Shown: positions 1 to 10,245 of the stretch, piece by piece
How the letters are laid out: every line of letters begins with the position of its first letter
Position numbering within the stretch: position 1 is the stretch's first letter
NCBI GenBank assembly: GCA_964035545.1
Contig: OZ037769.1
Location: 12,452,633 to 12,516,632 of the forward strand
DNA from: Bugula neritina
Lineage: Eukaryota; Bryozoa; Gymnolaemata; Cheilostomatida; Bugulidae
DNA: 64,000 nucleotides
Reading direction: 5' to 3'
Made by a program: the position numbers and the translations under genes
The notes under the pieces: model-generated
Told to the model about the DNA's origin: nothing
Seen by the model: only the letters and a program-made list of their open reading frames with translations
Databases searched by the model: none

Positions 1-650
1 TATATGGCCGCGGGCAAAGAGAATAATTAGCTAATTACTATTACAGTGATATCACTAATTACTTTTACTACTAAGCTAAAAATATACAACCAGTCCACTT
101 GTTATTATAGTTGTATTTATGTAACACTGTCGGCCTACGTTCATTTTTACCCAATGACTAATAAGGGTTTGCAGAGACCAATTATATTTAAAGCATGTCC
201 ACAGTTTTTATTAATGACATAGTTGTATAATACAGTGTCAGTTGACGGAGGTGGTGGCTTCAGCTTCAATACTATCACAAAGCATATGTAAATTGAAATA
301 TTATTAAATGAGATGCAAGAATCATTGAATTACATTTATAATACAGTGTCTTTAAAAGGAAATGTTACAACACTTTTCATGAAAGCTAGATGTCAAAGGG
401 CATGCAATTTTTGTTGACAAATTTTAGTACAAAGTTTTTCAAAAAGATGGATACTAAACATTCTTGTACCCAGTATTTGAAAATATTCAGTATGGAGCCA
501 GGAAATAAATAAATGACTGCATGCCTATAGTGTGTTCTAGGTAATGAAGGTTTGCTTAGAGGCTGTTCTCCAGATATTTGCTGTAGATTTCACTTTTACC
601 TTATCTATTTGCTGTAGATATCATCTTTACCTATGTTTTGCTTTTGACAG
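1..650. other. Left flank: intron of a gene entering from outside
   Basis: AT-rich sequence with no supportable exon of its own. It ends in a pyrimidine-rich tract and a CAG acceptor at 648-650, directly before an open exon, so most of it is probably the last large intron of a plus-strand gene whose 5' part lies outside the window. Confidence 0.5.
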
Positions 651-1155
651 TCTGACTTGGCAGAGCTGCTCATAAAATGCTGCCCATCACTCTCCAAGAT
701 TGAATGCATTAAGAGAGCAGCTTCAGCCAATCAGCCGCTCTCAAGACTGTCAACAAAGGCATCGTTGCTCACTGAGAGAGCCGACAGCAGGGGGGAAATG
801 TATCGCCATAGAAATCGGTCTATCAGCTTGGCATCTCGGACAGGACTAGCTGTGAGTGTAAAACTCTTCTTCATTTGCTACTGGTATATGCAAACTAGAT
901 AAAAGGGGCATTATTACTGATGAAAGACTGAAAAAGTAGCCAAGTTTAGGATTACATGATTTTTAAATTACAATTGCAGTATTGCTACAGTTTACCACTC
1001 AAATACCTTTTTTCAAACTGTAGAAGAAATCGACTGACCGAGCATACTCAGAAGACACACATAATGATGAGATTAGCACAATGTTACTACAGGAGATACC
1101 ATCAGAAAATTCCAGAGAATCAAATGCTGCTGCTGCTATTGATGGGGATGACTAG
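651..1155 (+). CDS. C-terminal two exons of an unrecognised gene
   Basis: Two exons fit splice and phase rules: 651-851 (67 codons, acceptor TTTTGACAG, donor GTGAGT) and 1024-1155 (44 codons, acceptor AAACTGTAG, stop TAG). Both junctions are phase 0. The first exon encodes a basic Ser/Arg/Leu-rich stretch with no membrane segment. The second is acidic, has four alanines in a row and ends in GDD. I do not recognise the family. A cytosolic tail of a larger protein is possible, but that is only a guess. The 5' part is missing from the window. The gene is convergent with the minus-strand gene that ends near 2242. Confidence 0.6.
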
Positions 1156-1338
1156 ATGACCACCACATAACTTTTTGTGCACACAGCCAATAGAGAGCCA
1201 GATGCTGCTGCTGCTTTTGATGGGGCTGATTTGACCATCACATAACTTCTAGCTTGATTTGCTAGGTTAACAGAAGATATTTGGGCTTAATTTGTTGTTT
1301 CTGCACTAAGCTAAACTTGTTCTAGTCAGCATTTCATA

Positions 1339-1341
<3 letters not shown>

Positions 1342-1386
<45 letters not shown>
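1342..1386. repeat. (AT)n microsatellite
   Basis: Uninterrupted AT dinucleotide run of about 45 bp. Confidence 0.95.
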
Positions 1387-1391
<5 letters not shown>

Positions 1392-1880
1392 AAGTGTTCA
1401 GTATATTGTGTTAAATTAGTATCTCATTGTGTGAACTACTCCTTTCTATGTTTTACAATTCATTCTCAATAGTGAATTATCATCATTTTAATTTCTAAAG
1501 AGCATTAATAATAAATTATTGTAAAGTGGTCTAGCTAATTTCTAGGCATTTCAAATTTAAAGTAAATTAAATTTCTATTTCATTCAAATTCTTGAGTTGC
1601 GTTGCACATTTCCAAGAAAACATAGCTTTTAAGGTTTATAGCCATATATATATATGCAGCTAGAGCCAACTCTTCAACGTGTTTTATGTTTATATATATT
1701 TTTGTTATAATGATAATAATAATAGTATATAATGAAACATACCAGAATTTTCTACACTATTGAAGCCATGATTACATAAGTTTTGATCTCACGACAGAAG
1801 GTTTACTAAATGTATATTTTGTATTGCTAGATCATGTCTGTAAATTCATGTTGTGATACCGAGCCCTGTAGAAACCATAG

Positions 1881-1932
1881 CAACATAATAAAGTTGAAAA
1901 TACTAGTATTTTCAACTTTAGTTATTATGTTG
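1881..1932. repeat. 52-bp near-perfect palindrome
   Basis: The arms CAACATAATAA-AGTTGAAAATACT and their reverse complement meet at a central ACTAGT. The only interruption is a 2-3 base bulge. It would form a hairpin of about 24 bp. It is isolated in non-coding DNA and could be a remnant MITE. Confidence 0.85.
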
Positions 1933-2090
1933 TGACAAAATAAATTTCTTTATGCCTTGTAAGATGTGGCACAGTAATTGCTACTTTATCACCATGTTTA
2001 TTAGCGAGTTGTCTTTTCCAATATAGGTATAATAAATAACTATACATTATTATACATGATAACATGAACAGTTATTATTGGACACTAATC

Positions 2091-2096
2091 TTTATT
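2091..2096 (-). terminator. Poly(A) signal of the 2242-7109 gene
   Basis: AATAAA on the minus strand, about 150 bp past the inferred stop codon at 2242-2244. Confidence 0.5.
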
Positions 2097-2241
2097 ACAA
2101 ATAAATAAATCTTTGAGCATCATATTAGCATTAATAATGTTACACGCAAAATATATTTATAAGAATATATATATTTATAAGAAAATTTGCCAACGAAATT
2201 GTCTACAACTCTGCGAGTAGTTTGCTTTAGTTGTCCAACTT

Positions 2242-5200
2242 TTAAGGTATTTTTGAAGACTCCATGTCCAGAAAAGTCTCCGCTAGAATAAAAAGGTAAA
2301 CAAATTCGAATTACATTAAACTGCAAATGCTTATATATCAACTTATATTAAAAACATAATAACAGTATGTGCCAGGTACATTGCAATATATTCCGCTTCT
2401 ATAATAATAATAATAATAATGCAGTAGATAGTATAGCTTACCAATCATGCTGAAGTATTTGCTAGTAGAGTAAGACTTTGCAGGCGACCTCTTTCTCTCA
2501 CTAAGCATGTTTCTGCCAAAATGTGACTTGCTCTAAAAACACCGAAACATCACATTTAAGCGTTGCCTATATATGTCGAATGTAGTACAGTTGTTGTACC
2601 CATGTTTAAAGAGAACATTGTGGTAAAATTTCCGTATCAGCATTCAAACATGCCTTGAAAACATGCTAAATAAAAAAATGGACAACCACATGACTGGTAC
2701 CCAATAAAAACAAAAATTATTCCCACTCAAACAATTATTTTGTTGGTAAATTATGTCCACCTGGTAGTAAATTACAATTTTAAATATGCTAGAAAAAATA
2801 CTGAGTGGACAACTCATAAATCTATTGAAAAAACAACTACACCCAAATGCCTGGCTGCTATATTAATAGAACTTGTTTTTTTAAATTTACCTTTGCCATG
2901 TTGCCTTTAATTCCTTTCACATGATCCCAGAACTTGCCACATACCACACTATCTGCACTTTTGCATCTTGATACATTTGAAGCAGTTTTAAATGAGTTGC
3001 AACTGGGCACCAAACCAAATTTTTCTGGTTTCCACCAGTCCGAGAGCTCAGACCTTGAAAACACTTCCGGACTTTTTGAGTCCGCACATTTTGTGAAAGC
3101 ATTTCCAACTTTGGGTGTATTTATGTTAGTACACTGACATTTGGTTAGGGTACTCATGTTAGTACCAGTGAAACAAAAGTTACTATTCCCACTGCAATGT
3201 GATTTACTGCGAACTAGCTTTGACTGAAAGCCTCTAGTCATCCTAGTGTTTGACGATAAATTCTTGGTAGCTATTGGCGTTACGCTGTTGATGTTTGAGA
3301 TGGTAGCAGTAGCACATTGCTTATTAGAAATCAGTGAAGCGGGAAGTGTAGGAGGCCCCCAATTATTCAAACTTGTGAGAGTGACTGGGCTACCAGCTGA
3401 AGCAGTCTCTAAAAGCCGCTCACACTGTGTTATAGTCGGGGTAACTGTATGTACCTCACCAATCTCATCAGCTGTTTGTAAACTATCACTATGCCATTTT
3501 ATCTCACATTTTTGTAAAACCCTTTCAGTGTCTAATATACTGGTCGACAATCCGTCAGGAATAACACCACTAGCAGCTGTAGATTCACTTGATTTGTCAA
3601 TGTTTACTATCACGCTGCCGGCAGCAAACTGATGCCCAGTTCGCTGTGCATCTAGTGAACGCCTGCTTTTTGTGTCTTTCCTTCCTGAATTCAATCTTAA
3701 TAAATTTACGTAATTACCAGCAACAGTTTCTTGGGCTAGCATACAATCTGTTTCAGTAGGCTCAAAATTGTGTGTTTCTTTTAGGTTAAACTCTAAGCAA
3801 TGCAATGCAGCCTCATCGGTTTCAAATTCCTCTGCCCATAATACAGGAGTTTTCATTTCTTTACTAATGGGTCTCCATAATTTGGTTGTTAATGCATTCT
3901 CTAGATTTAGCCAAGACTGATCATTTGTTTTAGTAAACAACCAGTCTAGTAGTTCATTTTTATTAGTAGTTGAAGCCAGCATTAGATTGGTAGGTTTACA
4001 TTCGCCGGAGTTACTCAGCACTATGGTGTCAGGCAGTTTGTGACAGCCCTCAGTGTCACGTTTATCATGTGATGAAATCTCAGCAACTGCCACGCTGTCT
4101 TTTTGAAGTTTTAATTCAAACTTTCTTTTAGAAACAAGATTGCTATGCCTGTCAGGAAGCGAGCTCACAATCAGTTTAGATGTACCAGACAACACCTCAG
4201 TAGTGTTAGAAGCATATATTTGAGAAGCCAATACTGATTGGGTATTCACTAGATCAGGTTTAACTGAAGCATGGGCAGATGAATCCTCGAGACAAGTCCC
4301 TGCTACATCACTTTGGTCTACTTGCAATGTCAGAATAGGTTTGGCAGAATGTTTTTTTGGCACGACTTCATTTTGGGTATCAGACAGCCTATACGGTGAG
4401 CTCACAAGAAAGACACTGGCATTACTATGTACGTCGGCTATGTTGTTATTTGGAGATGATGAATTTACATGGCACTTCTCTTCTGTGTACTCACTGCTTT
4501 TTGGTATAATCCTCTTTAGCGATACAGCAGACGTCTACAGTGAATTTATAAACTTGTGTAACAATGAAGCTGACAAGTTTACAGTTTGAAAGCGTTTACA
4601 TGATTGAATTATTTTCACTGTATTAACAAACCCAGGAAGCCCATGCTTGGTTTTCGGTCTACCCCAAGGTTCAACACATAAAACAATATTAAATGTATAT
4701 ATTAAAGTCAACAAAGATGTTGGAAACCATAGGCAGCATATTTTTCTGTGTAAACTCGCCGATTGTAAATTTGGTAAATATGCATATATTTTACACAAGT
4801 GTTTATGGTAAAAAGTAGACAACTCTCAAATAAATGATGCATAATTAATATACTACTAATAATTACCTGGCATTTCTGGGATGAGGCATGTTCAATAGAT
4901 TTCATTCTGGAACACCTTTCCTTAGCATGCATCTCCTGGAATATTAGATCTGAAGTCCAGTTAGAACACTGATGTCTATTATTAGAACCTTTAGGACTAC
5001 CAATAGAATACTTGTGTTTATTGGTAGAACCATGCTCTTTACCAATTTGGTCTCTGTAATCGGCTGCATTATGAGATGAGCTGAACTCCGCTTTTACTGC
5101 AAGTTATCAAAAGTAAAGAAGTGGTAAGTAAAATGTGCATTACTAAAAGGGAATACAACTCTTAGTCATGAATAATAACTACGAAAACGATTGAAAACGA

Positions 5201-7109
5201 TCCTGTAGCTTGAAAGAATTTGACAATGCACTGCAAGTAATAATGAAGAGCACTTTTACATGTATATTATTTAATACTATCGTGAAATATATACATGTAT
5301 AATACAAGTTTATGAAAGTTATGTGATGGCTTAGAGTAGACATGAGTACAAACACCCAGCAACAGAGCACCCACCTTGCTGAGGTGACTGACATGAGAGA
5401 TACTCCTTCAGTCTCATGTGAGCCGTGATAACACTGTGTATTCTACTCTTACAGCTGCCTTTAGGTTCACCGTTGTCAGCAGGCACACTTGACTTTATAT
5501 TCTTTCTACAGCTGCCACCTTTTCCTAAATTATTTAAAGCATGTGTAGTGTGCTATATAATACCACTTTACAAATAATTGAAGTATTAAATGCACATTGT
5601 ATCGACAGTTAGAAACACATGTTTGTAAACAAACTCCGGTGTTACATGGCGATGTAAGAATCACAGTACTACATTATGCAATACATGCATGTGCTATATA
5701 AATAAATGTACACAAATCTAACATATGAAAGTCACATGTGCTTCATTTTGGTACAATATTATACTATCAAGCCTAAGAGTTGTCTTCTTACATAGGTGAT
5801 AGCTGATATGAAATGCATATCAGTGTCTAGATTGTTTGTATACAAGCTGCGAATAAACTCCAGTAGCCTACTAATACTTGTAGATAAAATAATACATACC
5901 TACATTTGGTTTGGCTTCATATTTGTTCTTCAAACTTTTAGATTTGTATGGACTATCAATTTTAATTTTCTGCTTTGTTATTTTCTTTTGGCGCTTTTTT
6001 TCAGACTTCTTATTTTTTGAGACATGCAAAATTCTGTTTTCGGTCCTATTAGTGTTTTGCGTTGACCTTGATCTTGCATGACACTTATTGGAAGTTCTGG
6101 TTCGGCTAGAGAACTTTTGTGTAGAAGCCAAACTGTTGCTAGCCAAGTGTACCTTGACATATGAAACACAAAAATTTAAACACTATGAGGTAAGTTGATG
6201 CACAAAACACCCACAATTCAACATATAAAGGCAAGGACTCAGTTATTGCGCTGAGCAACAAGCACGCATACTATTACTAATTATGTCACGACTTTTTAAA
6301 TTTAAAAATTCAATTAATAGAAATATAAAATAAATGCAAAAATTTAAGCAGCAACTAAAGATATAAAAAAATTGATTTATATATCACAAAGTATGCAATA
6401 GTTGACAAATTAAGTTTATTTAGTAATACTTGAAGCAATAGGTAAGATGCCAAATACAAAGTAGATAAAAAACTTCAGTGAAAAAAAACCTTGAAACTTA
6501 TAACAGATAAGGACTTGTAGCAAACCAATAGTAATCATTAATTGATAATTATCATCCAACTACATATGTATATGAAACACTTAGTGTAGTGGTTTGAAGG
6601 AAATTACTACACTCTCAAATGTCACTAACTGTCTTTGGGTAGATATTATGTAAAGAAAATGCAAAAGTAATTTGAAATTGTCTAGGCTTATATATTTATA
6701 GTGTTAGTCAAAATAACAATCAGAAAAGATTGGACTTTTGATTTTTCAACAAAAATATAGCATTGCTGTGATAATGGACAGGTTCATTTACTTTTAAGCA
6801 GTTGAGTGCCATTACTTGATATAATTAATTAGATTATTTATTCACCTTGTCGTCAACCAAATGACGAGAAGCTCTACTGGTTGGACAACATGAATGAGCA
6901 TTACGTCGTCTGACTTTACTTTGTAACATTGATGATGTGTTTTGGCGAGTTGATATCACACGAGAAACTTTAGCAGTGGCCCGTAGGTCTGGTGGTTTGC
7001 TTCTAGCATTGTGAGCAAGCACTGGCGTAGAACCAGTTTGGCCTCTATAATAGGGAGATGCCCGGAACTCCTGGAGCACGTTTCTCTTTTCATTGTCATT
7101 CCGCGTCAT
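2242..7109 (-). CDS. Unrecognised basic, Ser/Lys-rich protein (about 890 aa), seven coding exons
   Basis: Exons in transcript order: 7109-6846, 6152-5900, 5524-5375 (or 5518), 5096-4867, 4534-2891, 2532-2442, 2282-2242. Each has GT-AG borders, and phases 0-1-1-0-0-1 close throughout, giving 891 codons including TAA. The start ATG at 7109 lies three bases inside an exon with a clear acceptor, so a 5' UTR exon is implied. The N-terminal 250 residues are very basic, with lysine/arginine clusters in exon 2 such as KKSEKKRQKK that look like nuclear localisation signals. Exon 5 (548 codons) is Ser/Thr-rich with tryptophan-containing patches (LLDWLF, SELSDWWKPEKFG). I see no membrane segment and no known domain. 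Divergent from the gene at 8796. Function unknown; a nuclear or cytoskeletal scaffold would fit the composition, but that is only inference. Confidence 0.75.
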
Positions 7110-7112
7110 TAT

Positions 7113-8795
7113 CTGCATTAGCAGAGATAAGTTAGTATGGTGCTTCAAAAGTTTTCTATAATTAATAAACATCATTTATTAATCTTCATTTTCTTTTAAA
7201 AAGTGGCAGGGCTGGTAATGTTAGCCCTTGCGCTACTTAGACGCAAAAATTTGACATGCTTGAACAGCTTTATAATCACAGTTTTTACATGGTGGAAACA
7301 CTAAACATTGATATAAAAGTTGAATATTATTGTATTGATCAAGTGGCCTAAACGCAAATCAAACTATATTGACCCCAGATAACTTCAGTTATTGATTGCT
7401 TTAAGTGAGGCTTGACTAAAATTTTTCTTCTTGAATACCATAATGTTTACTGCAATTAGCTAAATTCTGTGAACTGTTTTAGGTGCCACCACTATAGCTT
7501 CTGTCAGCCTGTAGGCTACTGCTGCTATTAATAACAGTAAATAATAGTTCTTTCAATACGTCATTAGTAGTTGCACTTAATCTTATACTTACAGCGAAAA
7601 TGCTACTCTACTTCTAGTAATTAGGCTACTAAATTAATATTATTACAACTGTTTGTAATTATTATATTACCATCATCATTATGATTAGTATTTTATTTAT
7701 TATAATAAATATAATAACATTACTATGGTAAACTAATAGTAATTATAATCATAATCATAATGATAATCATGATAATGGTAATCACAATGATCAAATTTGA
7801 CGATATTTAATTTCATTTTTAATAATTATCCAGATATTTCTTGAACAGCAAAACTAATCTAAAATATTTAACAGTGGTAGTTATAGGGACTAGTTTTGCA
7901 ACCAGCTAAAAGTAAAAATAATTAGACTTGAAACTTTTTTTATACAACTATGGGAACAAACTAAATTGAATCATGCATGTTATAAATTAAAGCGAAGCGG
8001 ATGAAACCTAATTAGATTCTGCTAGTTTATAAGCCTATGTTTATAGTCTTTTAAGTTTCGTTTTATTTCCAGAGTCCGTATTTGTTTTTACGAGCATCAC
8101 AATAAAGTTTCGTTTTAATGCTATCGCATGCCATTGGCTCATCCAATAATGTTGCACCGTCTAGGCCAATGGAAATGTACGTTTTCAATATTACAATATA
8201 TAGGACTTCTATATGTTTTATGTATTGTTATTAATATATTTTCTACCTATCTCCACTGGTTTGATTTTAAGATGTTTAGCCTAATAGCAACAGCAAAACT
8301 TCACTAGCCTATCAACATAATTTAATTTGATGATATTTTTATTAGGTAGCGAACTTGTTCCAATAACTCATAGATCAATTGTACAATGCAATCACCTTTA
8401 TTCATGGTTCAACTATTTAAAAGTTGCGGTGAAATAAATATAAAAATAGCTTGTCATCATTGGAAGAGTTAAATATTAATGTAAACAAGTTGAATAACAT
8501 TCATATGATTGTTATTAGGGTTTACAAAAAAGCAGAGCTTTGATATAAGCAGTACCCTACAAATTTATTGGACATTTTATGCTATATTTTTTTTTATAAA
8601 AGATATATGAGAAGCATAACTTCACATGAATATAACATTGTGTATATCAAACTATATTGTTAAATTGCTAAAATATAAGTTGATGATAACAAATCTCAGC
8701 ATTGTTATTTAAATTCCAAAAAAATATTTTAAATTGCAAATTTGAATGAGAATATTTCGAAGTTTAGCATCTGTCAGGGCACAGACAGAACGATA
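7113..8795. promoter_or_regulatory. Divergent intergenic promoter region with CCAAT cluster
   Basis: Separates the minus-strand gene starting at 7109 from the plus-strand gene starting at 8796. At 8133-8170 three CCAAT boxes (one inverted) lie within 40 bp, at 8133-8137 (ATTGG), 8143-8147 and 8166-8170. This pattern is typical of NF-Y-bound bidirectional promoters. Much of the rest is AT-rich with AAT/ATGATA microsatellites around 7620-7790. Exact start sites cannot be read from the sequence. Confidence 0.45.
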
Positions 8796-9710
8796 ATGCC
8801 ACAATACCAAAACATTTCCGACATGAATAGCCTCCTGCCCTCCAGCATAAAACAAATTGTGATGACTGATGCTGCACATGATGCTGAAGAATTTGACAAA
8901 CTAAGGAGAGATATGGAGAGGGAACTTAATTGGGATATCCAAAGTTCTCCTAATGACAATGGTGGGTTTACTTTAAAATTCTGTGGCAAAAACAATAGCC
9001 CAAAATCGAGAAAAAAATCAGTCAAAGTTGATATAATACCAATCCATGAAGAGGATAAAGAGAGTAGTCAAGATGAAAGTGTTAACAAGCAGATACTACC
9101 AGTGATGGAAGATACTCCAGTGATGGCTGCAAACAGGTCGCGTAGCAAAAGTGCCCCTATGACATCATCCATTGCCAATCGCAGTAAGAGTGTGGCCAAT
9201 TCATCTTCTCCTAACAAAGCTAAAAGTGTTGCCATCGTTGCACCACCAGCATATCCGAGTAAGAACGTGACCATATCTCCGTCTTCTACTCGCTCTAAAC
9301 ACTCTCCTTCCAAGATGTCGACAAAACCAGAGCACAGCGTCTCCAGACAGTCAACCCTATCACCGGATGCTGTCCGTGCTCCATCGCGCCAAGTTTCTAC
9401 CCTCAGTCATAGAACACAGCTTGGCGATGAGGACATACCAGTTGAACAAGTCAGCAAGCTGCACGTTGGTGCTTCCAGAACTTCGACTAAACCAGCCCGG
9501 TCACAGTCTCGAGCTAGGGCAAGTCCATCTCGTAAAAGTCAAGCGCAACCTTCACCAGAAGAGGAGCCTTCAGAACCATCCAACCAGGCCATGCTGGTTG
9601 CCGTGGTGGAAGGAGATGGCGGCAACATAATTGATCTGGCAGGGCAAATAGAAGACCTATGTGAAGAGGCAGGCATTATCGTCCGACTTAATACAGCTAC
9701 ACTCATTTAA
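8796..9710 (+). CDS. Unrecognised Ser/Arg-rich protein (304 aa)
   Basis: A single open frame from ATG 8796 to TAA 9710. The frame stays open a little upstream, but only through a TTG, and a possible acceptor CAG ends at 8777. The ATG is therefore the conservative start, and a spliced 5' exon is possible. The protein has an acidic N-terminal segment (residues about 25-70, EEFDKLRRDMERELNWDIQ), a long disordered Ser/Pro/Arg/Lys-rich middle with repeated RSKS and SPSK motifs (likely phosphorylation sites), and a hydrophobic-acidic C-terminus ending in IIVRLNTATLI that may be a small folded or docking segment. There is no signal peptide or membrane span. An AATAAA follows at 9773. I cannot assign a family. 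Confidence 0.65.
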   Translation: MPQYQNISDMNSLLPSSIKQIVMTDAAHDAEEFDKLRRDMERELNWDIQSSPNDNGGFTLKFCGKNNSPKSRKKSVKVDIIPIHEEDKESSQDESVNKQILPVMEDTPVMAANRSRSKSAPMTSSIANRSKSVANSSSPNKAKSVAIVAPPAYPSKNVTISPSSTRSKHSPSKMSTKPEHSVSRQSTLSPDAVRAPSRQVSTLSHRTQLGDEDIPVEQVSKLHVGASRTSTKPARSQSRARASPSRKSQAQPSPEEEPSEPSNQAMLVAVVEGDGGNIIDLAGQIEDLCEEAGIIVRLNTATLI

Positions 9711-9772
9711 AGTTATTTCGTTTGTTGTAGACTGGCAGCCTTTTTCAAATTTGTTTAAAACATTGTGAAGAT

Positions 9773-9778
9773 AATAAA
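9773..9778 (+). terminator. Poly(A) signal of the 8796-9710 gene
   Basis: AATAAA 62 bp past the stop codon. The next gene (PDCD5) is convergent, with its own minus-strand AATAAA motifs at 9935-9940 and 9950-9955. Confidence 0.55.
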
Positions 9779-10245
9779 AACTCTATAGAAAAATTGACAA
9801 CTGACATAACCATTTCATCTTGTGTTTTAGCATCCTCAAGTATCAATTTTATAAAACATGCTTTTGTTGAGCAGGAAATACCTGGTGGTACAGTATGCAT
9901 TCATTCTTTATTAGAGCTGCACTGCTAATAGGGCTTTATTTTAATATAATTTATTCATAATAAAATGCAAAACAGCAGGAGAATAAAAAACAATATAAAT
10001 ACCAAATTTATGGCCTTTAAGTTAAGGAGTTGAAGACTGGTATGCTAAATCTATTCATCAAACACACATAATAATAGCATGAGCACATCGAGATTAGCCA
10101 AACTTCACCACATAAAGCTCAATACATTTTGTGATTTAAGAAATCAGTTGATTTTTCATTACATCTACAGCATATCTACAATATAGCAGACTGATGCTGT
10201 AGTTGTGTACGTTCTGAAGAAGGTAAGGGTAACAGTTTGACATAC

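Larger units (their letters stand above)
1156..2090. other. Intergenic/3' UTR region between convergent genes
   Basis: Contains the 3' UTR of the upstream plus-strand gene. It begins with a degenerate duplication of the last coding bases: the GCTGCTGCTG...GATGGGG stretch at about 1125-1149 recurs at about 1202-1226. Further on are an (AT)n microsatellite and a 52-bp palindrome, listed separately. No coding exon was seen. Confidence 0.6.
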
